A stretch of DNA of 64,000 bases from Pollenia angustigena (taxonomy: Eukaryota > Arthropoda > Insecta > Diptera > Polleniidae). Below are positions 44,244 to 55,000 of the stretch, one piece after another. How positions within the stretch are numbered: the stretch's first letter is position 1; the number at the start of each line of letters is the position of its first letter. The position numbers and the translations under genes are program-made. The stretch covers positions 62,343,393 to 62,407,392 of the forward strand of contig OV884059.1 in NCBI GenBank assembly GCA_930367215.1, in the 5' to 3' direction. Under the pieces are notes generated by a model. The model was not told the origin of the DNA. It was given only the letters and a program-made list of their open reading frames with translations, and ran no database searches.

Positions 44244-44765
44244 CAGGCTTGCCAGAAGAATTCAAATGAAAAGTGCTAAATCGAAAAAAGGGCTAAATTG
44301 TTCTACAATAGGAAATAAAAGTGCTAGTTTTGTTACGTTGATTTTCATTAATATAATAAACAATTTACATTAATATAAACACTTATTTTAACGTTATTAT
44401 TATATAATAAATGTATTTAAATTAAGTTGTTACAACTATTAAACATTTCAATCATGTCATTTTCGTCTTCCTCATATACGAACTCATTTTGGTACTTTTC
44501 TGCTAAACCGATTTTTTTCACAATAATGTCCGATATGTTTAAAGTGTGGCAACAAACGTTATCTAATTTAACGCCTTCTTTTATGCGTAAAACTGAACAT
44601 AACAGTTATATTTGCATTCTAGTTCTAAGTTTACTTTTTATTAAGCACAATAAACTAAATAAACGCTCTACTTCTGCGTTTGAAAATGGCAAAACAAAAA
44701 AAAGGCTTTGGCGATTTTGAACAATAAATTTGTCAAAAAAGATCAAAATTAATCCGACAACCCTG
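44244..44765 (-). mobile_element. hAT remnant with transposase end
   Basis: Ends CAGGCTTGCC and the complement of CAGGGTTGTC. The 8-bp flanks do not match. The minus strand carries the hAT dimerisation domain described at 44417-44695, which supports the hAT assignment. Confidence 0.65.
44417..44695 (-). pseudogene. hAT transposase C-terminal dimerisation domain
   Basis: The minus strand reads LPFSNAEVERLFSLLCLIKS then KLRTRMQI. This is the conserved dimerisation block of hAT transposases (family pattern LP-S-A-x-E-R-x-F-S). A TAA follows MQI, and the frame then continues LLCSVLRIKEGVKLDNVCCH to a final TAA at 44417-44419. Upstream, an eight-base T run puts the preceding residues out of frame. 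No other transposase part is left. Confidence 0.82.
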
Positions 44766-45029
44766 GCTGCTATTCACAATTTTACATGAGCGTTGCCAGT
44801 TGTTCTTAATATAAAACCCGCCAAATGCAAATTTTTTATTTGAGCAAAAAATTGTATAAAATGAAACCGAAATGGTTTTGGAGTGCGGAATAATGTTTTA
44901 AAAGCCTTTTGCATTAAAGTTTTTGTTATCATTATTTTTAATAATAGAAATTTTTAAAACAAATAATGCTGCCTGAAAAAAAACGTTTTTTTTTGCTCTC
45001 CTGAAAAATTATTATTTTGTAACTTAAAA

Positions 45030-45854
45030 CGTTATTCGCGGCTGTGCTTCAATTATAAAGGGGTTTTCAGCACTGTCCTTTTAGCAGTAGTGGATGCAAA
45101 CAGCAAGTTCATTTACATCGATGTGGGCGGAAATGGACGAGCATCGGATGTTGTTTACAAAACCAGCATGTTACATCAAGCAATGAAGCATGGGAAACTA
45201 AATTTCCCGGTTGACGAAGCTTTGCCTGGTCAAGTTGAGAAGACCTCGTATTTTTTCATCGGTGACGACATATTCGGCTTAGATCGTAACATGATGAAGA
45301 CTTATAACCGTAACAAGATCCTGGGGGTCTACTCTCTATTGCGATGCGAAAACCATTTTGATGCGAAAGCTAAATGCCAACTTGGTACTCCCTATTACTT
45401 TCTCAAAATTTTCTGAAAATGAAGCGATAGTGGCAATAAAAATTAAAGATGGCGCGGATTTACAGTAATGAAATGCCAAAGTGTGTAAAAACATTTGAAA
45501 TTCGAAATTTTAAATAAAATAAAGTGATGATTTACGAAAAGAAAAAAAAAATAAAAGATGCGAAAGACACATGCGCAAACGTATTGAAGAGTACCAATCG
45601 CTAGATTTGCTACAATTTTCTTTCGCATCGCAATAGAGAGTAGCCCCCTGACAACATTTTTAATTACCGGTTGAGTCGCGCTTGGATGACTGTAGAAATG
45701 CCATTTGGAAGGCTAGCAAACCGATAAAGTTGTCCAGATTTGTTGTGTTTTGCACAACTTTTTGACAAAAAGCTCAAATGATCCATTCAGTTTTAACGAG
45801 GAGCCTAGTTCACAACTTCCTCAAATAATGACACCAGCTTTTCAGTTAAAATAA
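45030..45854 (+). pseudogene. PIF/Harbinger transposase, C-terminal DDE part
   Basis: DDE_Tnp_4-type transposase end. It reads FNYKGVFSTVLLAVVDANSK then FIYIDVGGNGRASD, which contains the second catalytic Asp. Then come ALPG and GDDIFGLDRNMMKTYNRNKI. A 324-bp MITE interrupts here. After it the frame resumes with FNYRLSRAW and TVEMPFGRLANR, the motif holding the catalytic Glu. A frameshift near 45720-45745 follows, then LHNFLTKSSNDPFSFNEE and a stop at 45852-45854. The first catalytic Asp region is missing upstream. It is on the same strand as the N-terminal part at 34289, and the two may be one gene pulled apart. Confidence 0.85.
45324..45647. mobile_element. Harbinger-type MITE, CTG TSD, in the DDE domain
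   Basis: Ends GGGGTCTACTCTCTATTGCG and the complement of GGGGGCTACTCTCTATTGCG (offset by one G). CTG lies at 45321-45323 and 45648-45650. Removing it with one CTG restores the transposase frame (KILTTFNYR, apart from a T run). CWG is a known PIF target type. Confidence 0.85.
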
Positions 45855-45908
45855 ATAAATAATATTTTTTCACATTAATTAATTAGCTGGTTTGTGCTCT
45901 ATTGTGAT

Positions 45909-46154
45909 CACAAAGTATACAGAGATGAAAAAAGTGACGTATGAAAAATGCCTAAATCATTTGCGAGGGCAGCTTTCGAAGAAAGAGAAAGAAAACGTTT
46001 TTTTTTAGTGAAGTGACAATGCGTAAAAACAGGCCGCTACTATCTACACAAATTGCATAATCAAAACAAAAAACGCAAAAAGGGCAGCTTTCGAAGAAAA
46101 AGACAGAAAAAAACACAATATTTTCTGTCTCGTGACGTCTCTGTATACTCTGTG
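45909..46154. mobile_element. hAT-like MITE
   Basis: Ends CACAAAGTATACAGAGA and the complement of CACAGAGTATACAGAGA. A perfect 8-bp duplication, ATTGTGAT, lies at 45901-45908 and 46155-46162. It falls between the start of LINE copy B and its promoter motif. Confidence 0.9.
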
Positions 46155-46164
46155 ATTGTGATAC

Positions 46165-46171
46165 AGACGTG
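46165..46171 (+). promoter_or_regulatory. DPE-like motif of copy B, displaced
   Basis: AGACGTG, in the same sequence context as in copy A. A 246-bp MITE plus its duplication now separates it from the element's 5' end, so correct spacing from the initiation site is lost. Confidence 0.5.
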
Positions 46172-46272
46172 TATTCTTAACCGCGCATCCATTTGAATTA
46201 TAACAATTGATTTTTAAAATAAACATTTAACATAAAAGTGAACAATTATCAAAAACTAAAATTAAATAAGTA

Positions 46273-47881
46273 CCCAACAAACACGAAGTCAAACCTTTGA
46301 TATGAAATGACTTTATCATTTGACATCAAACACAATTCTCAAACGTTTTTCAATTGTTTGATTTAACATTTAAATTCAAATTGATAATGATTTGAAAATA
46401 AACATTTGACTTCAAATGTTTTATCAATTTGATGTCAAATTGGTATCAAATGTTAAATTCAAATCAAAACTAAACTTGGCAATACTTAAGCGAAAAATAA
46501 ATGTAAACATTAAAAATGGCGATTAAAGTAAAATTTTTACTTCGTGGTTAAATGTGTTTTACAAGTGAACGATTTATTTTTTGTGAAAAATAAAAATTAT
46601 TTGTCATTAAAATGATTAAAAATACGAACTAAAAAAAATAAAACGGGAAAGTGAAGAAATTATAAGTTCATTGAATGATCACGGTGCTACAATCCTTAAA
46701 ATAAAAAGGTGCCAATTATTTCGTCTTTGCAAAAATTAGAGGACGGAAAGAACATTATTTCATATTTAAGCTATGGTGCCGAATGTTTATCTCACATTTT
46801 ATTTAAATAAATAATGAATTTAAATTAAAAAAATACAATATTTTTATTTATGTTCCACATTGTCCCAACAAACACGGAGGTTTGATTTCAAATTGAAAAT
46901 GATTTGAAATCAAACGTTTTCTCAAACGACAAACGTTTGATAATGATTTGAAAATCATTTGAAAATCATAGCGTTCTCAACAAAAAGGGGAAATTATTTT
47001 CAAATTGAAAAATGCCTTTATTTTCAACTTGCTTTCAAACGTAATTCTCAAATGTTTTTCAAATGTGGATTATAATACAATGTGGAATATAAATTAAAAA
47101 AATTTATTTTGTTTAATTTAAATTTATTATTTATTTAAAAAAAACTGTGAGATAAACATTCGGCACCATAGCAAAAAAATGAAATTCTTGAAAAGACAAA
47201 CTACTTGGCTCCCTTTTATTTTGAGGATTTTAGCACCGCGATCGTTCAACAAACTTTCTCCACTTTATCGTTTTATTTTCCTTTTTTTTTGTATTTTTGA
47301 TCATTGTAATTACTCACAAATAATTTTTTTCACAAGAAATAAGCTGTTCACTTTATATTAAAATTTATTTTTAATAGTAAAACATAAGTTACCACAAGAA
47401 AAAAATGTAACTTTAATCGCCATTTTTAATGATCACATTTATTTTTCGCTTTAGTGTTGCCAAGTTTATTTTTGATTTGAATTTAACATTTGAAAAACAT
47501 TTGACATCAAATTGATAAAACATTTGATATCAAATGTTTATTTTCAAATCATTATCAATTTGAATTTAAATGTTAAATCAAGCAATTGAAAAACGTTTGA
47601 GAATTGTGTTTGATGTCAAATGATAAAGTCATTTCATATCAAAGGTTTGACTTCGTGTTTGTTGGGGTATTATAATCCACATTTGAAAAACATTTGAGAA
47701 TTACGTTTGAAAGCAAGTTGAAAATAAAGGCATTTTTCAATTTGAAAATAATTTCCCCTTTTTGTTTAGAACGCTATGATTTTCAAATGATTTTCAAATC
47801 ATTATCAAACGTTTGTCGTTTGAGAAAACGTTTGATTTCAAATCATTCTCAATTTGAAATCAAACCTCCGTGTTTGTTGGG
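46273..47881. mobile_element. CCCAACAAACACG MITE, copy 2, split by its own family
   Basis: Ends CCCAACAAACACG and complement, flanked by TA (46271-46272, 47882-47883). It is split by an inverted copy of the same family (46864-47666). About 804 bp without the insert. It lies in the 5' UTR of LINE copy B. Confidence 0.88.
46864..47666. mobile_element. CCCAACAAACACG MITE, copy 3 (inverted, nested)
   Basis: 803 bp with the same ends, inserted in reverse into copy 2 with GT on both sides (46862-46863, 47667-47668). Comparison with copy 1 shows the host sequence CACATTG-TATTATAATCC is continuous across the site. A 60-codon frame (47179-47361) matches one on the minus strand of copy 1 (34804-34986). 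Confidence 0.85.
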
Positions 47882-49574
47882 TAAAACTAAAAAAAAAATA
47901 TATGTATGTATGTATGTATCAATGTACATACATATATGTATGTACACAAAAACATTTGAGTTTAAAAATTTTAATTTTTTGTTATTGTAAATACCTATAA
48001 TAAAAATATTCAAGCACAGAAAAAAAAGTGATAAACAAAAACAATTTTTTTCATGAGTAAAATCAATGAAACAACAATAAAAATTAATCAAAGAAATGCA
48101 TATGTAACAGTAAATGCTAAAGAATGCAATGCTGAAATAAATAAAATAAAAGAAAACAATAACAACTACCTAACGGCTGAACCAATTGTTCGTACGCGTT
48201 ACCTTTCACCCTTGATACGTTAAAAAACATTAAATTTTCTTTTGGGACAAGTGTTGCCGAGTATGCAAGTATTGCCGCGACGGTAAAAACAAATTTAGTA
48301 GGAAATGATACCATGAATTTAAGCACAGTCACTATGAAAACCCCTTTAGTAAAAAGTTGTCAAAAGCCTCAGGTGCAAGTTGGTATGGATAGGTATATTA
48401 CAGTGCTTAAACGGGGTCGCAGCCCTACCTCTTCAGCTGTTGCTTCGGCCTCAAAAGTACCATCTACTGAAAGAATAAATTCACAAAATCGTTTTGCAAT
48501 ACTGGAGGATGAATCCTCAGAAGCACCAAACGTGATAAAATCGTCCAAGCCTCCCCCGATATATCTTAGGGAGCAAAACTCAAATGAGCTTACAAAGAGT
48601 TTGATCTCTGTGATAGGTGAAAATTCGTTTTACGTAGCTGCAATCAAGCCTGGAAGTATAAACGAGACAAAAATACAAGCTAATAATGAGAATGATTTTC
48701 GCAAGCTAATTACCTAATTTGAAGCGCTTAAAAAAAGTTTTTATACATACCAACTGAAGAGCAGTAAAGGTCTTCAGGTAGTGATTAAGGGAATCGACTC
48801 ATGTGTGGACCCAGAAGAAATTAAAACTTTCTTGCAAGAAAAAGGCTTCAAAGTAACAAACTTAGTAAATATTAAAAAAAAGGGAAAAAATCCCCAACCA
48901 CTATTTCGAGTGGAGTTAAGCTCGATTCACCCAAGCGTTCCGAACAAAATTTTTGTCCGGAAAAAATTTTTTTTATATTGAGTTTGACGTTTTACTTTTG
49001 AGAGAGAGAGCAATGATTTTGTTCGGAACGTTTTTTCTTGAATTGGTTTAATTTTAATTCTTGTGCCGAACAAAATGAACTGAGATGCCACTGTTTTTCA
49101 ATTTGTACATAAAAGTTGAATTGAGCTGCCACATATTAAATTTTTCGTTTTGTGCTGAATAATTAAAAAAAGTAATCAAAAATGGATGTTAAAGAAAATA
49201 TTGCCCTTAAACTTATTGCGGAAATAAAAAAAAAAAACCAAGAGGAGAATGTATTTATGATATGGGCAATCGTTCATTTAAAATACTTACTTAAAACCAA
49301 GGACCGGAAATTACGAACGGAAAACACAAAATTAAATTTTATTTTTTAAATAAAAAATTTTTGTGTGTAAAAAAAAGAATATGTATTGGTTTTCTGTGTT
49401 TAAAATTTAAACGAAAAAAGAAAAAAAAAATTCTTTGAAAACAAAATTTATAATTTCACAAAAAAAAGCGAAAACTTTTTTTGTAAAAATCACAAATAAA
49501 AATTTTTAAAAAACTTTTTTTTTGTTGAAAAATATTTCTTAAAACGTTTTTTTAGAAATTTTATTTCCATGTAT

Positions 49575-49785
49575 GACCCCATTTACATCTATGCAATTAA
49601 CGCCGAGTATTCTTCTATTTTCTTTTAAAGTAGTTTCTACGAAACTCTTTTCACATTTACATTTACATTTTTTTCAATCATTTTTTCAACTTTTTCAACC
49701 CCGTTTTCTTCCCTACACCTCTTGCTAACAAACAAAAAGCTGCATGCGAAAGTTGCGGCGTTAATTGCATAATGTAAATATGGTC
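49575..49785. mobile_element. MITE, family copy 2 of 2
   Basis: Inverted ends start GACCCCATTTACAT, and the complement ends at 49785, with TAT on both sides. Interior closely matches 28152-28353, including CTACACCTCTTGCTAACAAA. Confidence 0.82.
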
Positions 49786-50239
49786 TATGTATTTATAAAA
49801 AATGTAATATATGTTACATATAAATACATATGTTTTTATGTATGTATGTATTTTCCGAAACCTCTTCATAAATTTTATTTAAATTTGTTTTGAAGAATGA
49901 AATTTTTATGACAATGCTTAAATATAATTATTTTGTTTTTGTTTTTTTTATGTTTTTAAGAAAACGTTTTATTTAAAAAAATTTATTTATTTTTTTTTTT
50001 CGTCGGCTTTTTTTCAAAACTATTTTAGAAATTTTTTATTTTTTGTAAAATGTAGAATGTTTTAAACTTGCACAATAAATATTTTTTTAGAAACAAAATA
50101 AAAAAACATTTTCTGGTCCTTGCCTAAAACAAAATACATATGTATATGGACAGAAATAGAAAAATATATTGGAATTGGTCGTAAGTAAATTTTAATATTT
50201 TTTAACATAATGTTTACCAATTATTGTAGGAAGTGAATG

Positions 50240-50370
50240 TTAATTATTTATAAACGATTCCACGTCATGAAGACGCATCTCAGGAACAAGTGTGTTGAAA
50301 ACACCGTTTGTTCTTCTTTTCTGAAATATTCTTCTAACTGCTATTCTTTTTACTTTCGACCTCTTTTGAT
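50240..50370 (-). pseudogene. Harbinger transposase N-terminal fragment
   Basis: The minus strand reads IFQKRRTNGVFNTLVPEMRL then HDVESFINN and a stop. This resembles the conserved opening of Harbinger transposases (family pattern G-x-F-N-T-L-V-x-E-L-R-L-H-D). Upstream, MDERRKFILLFLIELHK lies in another frame, so a frameshift separates it. The DDE domain is absent. Confidence 0.72.
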
Positions 50371-51180
50371 AAATTTGCAAAGTAAATGGGTTTTATGCAA
50401 TTCAATTAAAAATAATAAAATAAATTTTCTTCTTTCGTCCATTTTCACACACTTTTAAAAAAAATCTAATAGATTGCTAAATCTCCTGCCACTTTGTATA
50501 ATCGTTTACATCTGTAAACCATATGGTAGCTTTGTTTGTCCGGATAAATTTTCCGAGATGGGTGAATCGTTCTGCAGAGCACTCCCTGTAAAAAAAATTA
50601 TTGTCCGGTCAAAAATATTGTTCGGAACGCATGGGTGAATCGAGCTTTAGAACCAGGCGACGTAAAGCTTTAAAAAACGAAACGCACCCTGTTTACGATT
50701 TGAAATATATTCTGTATAGAAATGGTCCCGTTCAATGTCTAATCTGCCAAGAATTTGGCCATACTAAGGCATACTGCTACTTACCTCCCGTTTGCGTAGT
50801 ATGTGGTAATGTAAAAAAATGCAGCAACTGTGGCGGTAATCACACTGCCAATTTTAGAGGATGCCCTGTATACACTATAGTCAAGCAGTCATCTGGTCAT
50901 CCCCTCAAATGCAGGTAGCAAATCAAGTAATTACTAATGGCATTCAGGTTCCGCAGCCTAGTAATAACAGAACCTCTTACGCTAACGTCCTAAAATCAAA
51001 CCATATGCCTTTGCAAGGTGCTGCGTCAAGTAATGATGAAACTCCAGTTTCAAATTTAAGTCGTCTAGAAAAAACCATGGAAACATTAGTGCAAACAGTA
51101 ACTAATTTTACGAACACGAATATGATGCAGGAAATTCTTAGAATGCAATCGATGTTATTGCAAGCTGTGCTTAACAAGCC

Positions 51181-53468
51181 ATGAACTGTTTAAAAATTTG
51201 TTTCTGGAACGCAAACGGCATCCGCCAACATAAAAACGAATTAGAATACTTTCTTAAAAATAAACAAATTGATGTCATGATGGTTTCTGAAACTCATTTG
51301 ACCTCAAGAAATACGTTTAAAATCAATGGTTATATACTATATGATACCAAGGACCCTAGAGATAGAGCTTGTGGAGGTTCTGCCATTTTGATAAAAATCG
51401 AGTCAAACACTACCTAATGTATGATCATCGTGAGGATTATCTGCAAGCAACGAACATTTGTGTTGAAGAGCTAAATCGAAACATAGCAATTTCATCTTTA
51501 TACTCTCCACCTAGATTTTCAATATCAGAAAGCCAATACTGTGAATATTTTAAATCACTAGGACCCTGTTTCCTTGCCGCTGGCGATTATAACGCTAAAC
51601 ATACCTTCTGGGGGTCACGACTTATAACACCAAAGGGTCGTGTTCTGTTTAATACAATCTCTAAAATGGATTTAAATTTGGTTGCGAGCGGACAACCGAC
51701 ATATTGGCCTACTGATCAGCAAAATATTCCAGATGTCATCGATTTCGGCGTGGTTAAAACATCCCCACAGAAACGATTCACGTTGAAGCTTCCTTAGAAT
51801 TATCATCCGACCACACACCTACAATTGTTACTATATCGAACCCAAATAGAATTGTATTTCCGTCAGGTTACTTAGCGACGCCAGCCACACAAATAAATTG
51901 GTTAAAATATAAAAAGTTTCTCAGTGCCCATTGCACAGAAAATATTCCGCTTAGTACACCGGAGAATGTGGATCTCTCTATTGTTAACTTTGACAGTTAT
52001 ATTAAACTAGCTGTTCAACATTCCAGCGTTACCCCCAAACAAATTAAAAAAAAAATAAAATATATTCTTTAGATGTCGAGCGGCTCTTGAATGAAAAAGG
52101 AGAGTTCGAAGAGAGTGGCAACTTTACAGATCCCCACAACTTAAGAATTTATTAAAAGAGTGCACAAAAAGGCTAAAAACGTTACTGCAGAATCAGAAAA
52201 CGGCTTCTCTAGAAAAATATCTTAAGGAACTTGATGCAACTCCTCAATCTAACTACTCATTATGGCGTGCAGCTAGAAATCTAAAAAGGCCAGTTATATC
52301 CAAGCCACCATTAAGAAACTTGAATGGTAGTTGGGCAAGAAACGATATTGAAAAAGGAAATCTGTTTGTTAGTCACTTATGTATTTTACACCAAATATAT
52401 TTCACAATATTGCGGTCGAGTTACCACCTGTTGCTGCTAGAGCAGCTATTCCCCTCAGATTTGAGTTAAGAGAAATCGAAAAGGCTATTTGTGTCTTAAA
52501 CACTAAGAAGGCACCTGGTATTGATAAGATCAGTAATAAAATGCTTTTGGAGCTACCTCGCATAGCAAAGAAAATTATTCTTTTTATTTTTAATGCTATT
52601 TTACGCCTTGAATATTATCCTCAAAAATGGAAGGTTTCCTTAGTTACCATGATACCAAAGCCAGGTAAAGATCATACAAAAATTGGGTCTTATAGGCCTA
52701 TTAGCTTATTATCAAATATGTCAAAGCTGTTTGAGAAATTATTAGTTTCAAAATTAACACCGATTTTAAGTGAAAATAGATGTATTCCAAACCATCAATT
52801 CGGATTTAGAAGAAAACACAGCACAATTGAACAGACTCATCGAATAGTAAATGTCATAAGAAAAGCATTTGAAGAAAAAAATATTGCTCAGCACTCTTCA
52901 TCGATGTTTCGCAAGCTTTTGATAAAGTCTGGCATGACGGCTTATTACATAAATTGAAGCAAAATTTACCAGCAAACACACACAAGCTGTTAGAAAGCTA
53001 CTTAGTCGGTCGTCAATTTATTATTAAAGAAGGAAATTTCTAAAGTTCACCTCAGCCAATTGGCGCTGGAGTCCCACAAGGCAGCATCCTGGGCCCTCTA
53101 TTATACTTGATTTATACTTCGGACATGCCAACAAACAACTCACCCAAACTTCAACATTTGCAGATGATACAGATTTTCTAAGCGTCCACGAAAACCGTTA
53201 TGAAGCATCTCGTTACTTACAGCATCATATATTTCAACTGGAAATATGGTTAAGACAATGGAGGATAATGGTCAATGAGCAAAAATGCGTACATATTACA
53301 TTCACCTTGCGCCGGGAATCTTGCCCCCTATTACAATTAATATGTAATCAAATAATTCCTTAACATTCGCATGTTAAATATCTCGGTATACATCTGGATC
53401 GGCGATTAACGTGGAAATGCCATATAGAGGCAAAATTAACTCAAATTAAACTAAAAGCCGTTCAAATC
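51181..53468 (+). pseudogene. LINE copy B ORF2, cut by LINE E
   Basis: APE endonuclease then reverse transcriptase. It starts MNCLKICFWNANGIRQHKNE. GDYNAKHTFWGS (about 51580) and LSSDHTP (about 51805) mark the endonuclease. RT motifs are FGFRRKHSTIEQTHR (about 52800), GVPQGS (about 53070) and TFADDTDFL (about 53155). At least five frameshifts or stops break it, for example near 51395, 51760, 52370, 52890 and 53040. It ends abruptly at 53468 inside the segment following the catalytic domain, where LINE E begins. Confidence 0.85.
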
Positions 53469-54160
53469 CGAGTTCGATTTTGACTGTCATGAGCAGTGTG
53501 ACCGCAATTAAAAAAAATTGAATGCTAAATGGGTATTAAAACAATTCTAAAAATGCTAAAAATAAAATTTGAAAATGCTAAATTTTCTTAAATAATTGTA
53601 TCATTTTAATGAATGAATTAAACATAAATTTACCTGAAAATAATATTTCTTTAAAATAAAATGAAGTTTATATACAAAAATTTATATACATACATACATT
53701 TATTTAATAAAAACAGTTTAGTAGTTTGACAAAAGTTAGCGATTTTTTAACCAAAAAAAAAAACGAAAGGTCCTATCTACAAAATATTAAATGATAAACG
53801 CTTATAGCCCTAAGCAAAATATGCAACATTGTCAAAAAAACATTGTTAAGGCGCAACTATAATTTGCTTAAGTTGGCTTAAGCAAATGTGCGAATACATG
53901 TAAATCATATGAGGCAAACCATATTGAACGTACAAAAATTTTTTTTAAGTTTTATGAAACTGTCATTTGCTTAAGCAAAGTGTGAAACTGATCGCACATG
54001 CCGTACGGAATCAAATGTTTTTTGATTTTGTTTTTTTAAACACATTTGAGAGACTTTTTGTTAATTTTTGACAGTAGGATAAGCAAGGCTATGCATATTA
54101 TGGTTGGGCCTTTAGGTTTTACAAGATAAGTAGAAGAAAAATTTATTATAAACAGTTTAA

Positions 54161-54379
54161 GGCCCGTTTTCACAACTTACCGATAGCTAAAGGTAGGATT
54201 TTATATGCCGTATAAAAAGTGTTCCATTATTACAACTTTACTTTAACCTACCAGGTAGGATGAACCTTAATCTACTTTATCGCTCACTTAAGGTTAAAGT
54301 AAAGTTTTAATAATGGAACTCTTTTTATAAGGCCGGTTAAATTCAACTTTTAGCTATTGGTACGTTGTGAAAACGGGCC
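54161..54379. mobile_element. Harbinger-type MITE, TAA TSD
   Basis: Ends GGCCCGTTTTCACAAC and complement, flanked by TAA (54158-54160, 54380-54382). Long imperfect palindrome; CTTTACTTTAACCT and AGGTTAAAGTAAAG in the middle also pair. 219 bp. Confidence 0.85.
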
Positions 54380-54611
54380 TAAGGCGATTAATAAATTTAT
54401 CATTTTAAATAGTTTTTTGTAAAATTTTCAAAATGTTAGATGTTGTATTGTGAAAGATAAAATATAAATGCGTATAGTTTTATTAATAATGACATTTTAT
54501 ACTTGAAATATAGCTACGTCATAGATCTTGAAGAAGATAATAAGAATATCTAATAAAAGTAAAAAGCACTTAAGTCAACTTAAGCCATTATTATTTATTG
54601 CTACAGATATA

Positions 54612-55000
54612 TATGGTGGCATGTCATAACATCCAGTGTCATAGTGTCATAACGTCCATCAAAGAAATGTCATAGCGTCCGCGTACGTTATAATGTCCAC
54701 AACTTAACTTATAATGAAAAATATTAAAATGAGTAAAATTAGTTTAGAAATATCAAAATAAGTAAGTATAATGACAAAAATTCTTGCAAGCAAGAATGTA
54801 AACAAATTTGGGATCATAGCCGGCCTTCGGCCGGGCGCAAGGATCTTCTCCTCTATGGTATAAGAAACACCGGCTTCGCTAAGTAAAGCTTCTAAAATCT
54901 GCCTTGTTTAGTAAGCGAAGCTGGTGTTTATTATACCATAGAGGCGAAAGTCCTTGCGCAATGGGCACTATGACACTGGACGTTATGACATGCCACCATA
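54612..55000. mobile_element. TIR element with GTCATAACGTCC words
   Basis: Terminal repeats of about 33 bp start TATGGTGGCATGTCATAAC. Inside, a second inverted pair (CTCTATGGTATAA ... TTATACCATAGAG with CACCGGCTTCGCT arms, about 54850-54945) forms a large hairpin. Part of the interior matches 16915-17110. Confidence 0.8.

Larger units (their letters stand above)
48919..50646 (-). mobile_element. PIF/Harbinger element, TTA TSD
   Basis: Inverted ends of about 40 bp start AGCTCGATTCACCC, continuing GCGTTCCGAACAA. TTA flanks both sides (48916-48918, 50647-50649). Removing it with one TTA restores the ORF1 context of copy B (GAG TTA GAA). It keeps only an N-terminal transposase piece on the minus strand. 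A + strand frame, MDVKENIALKLIAEIKKKNQ (from about 49182), is unassigned. It carries a 211-bp MITE. Confidence 0.88.
48053..51184 (+). pseudogene. LINE copy B ORF1, split by a Harbinger element
   Basis: Zinc-knuckle ORF1 protein of the same family as at 5928. The ATG at 48053 aligns with copy A. A short frame of about 55 codons ends in TAA near 48222. VGMDRYITVLKRGRSP (about 48380) and PPPIYLREQNSNELTKSL (about 48555) follow. A TAA near 48715 and the Harbinger insertion at 48919 break it. After the insertion come CLICQEFGHTKAYC and CSNCGGNHTANFRGC; the middle knuckle is shortened by a deletion. It ends at TGA 51182-51184, overlapping the ORF2 ATG. Confidence 0.83.
45889..53468 (+). mobile_element. 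Jockey-type LINE, copy B (interrupted)
   Basis: Same family as copy A. The 5' UTR starts GGTTTGTGCTCTATTGTGAT and is split by two insertions (45909-46154, 46273-47881). ORF1 is split by a Harbinger element (48919-50646), and ORF2 is cut at 53468 by LINE E. The 3' end of ORF2 and the tail are not in this window. Confidence 0.85.
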
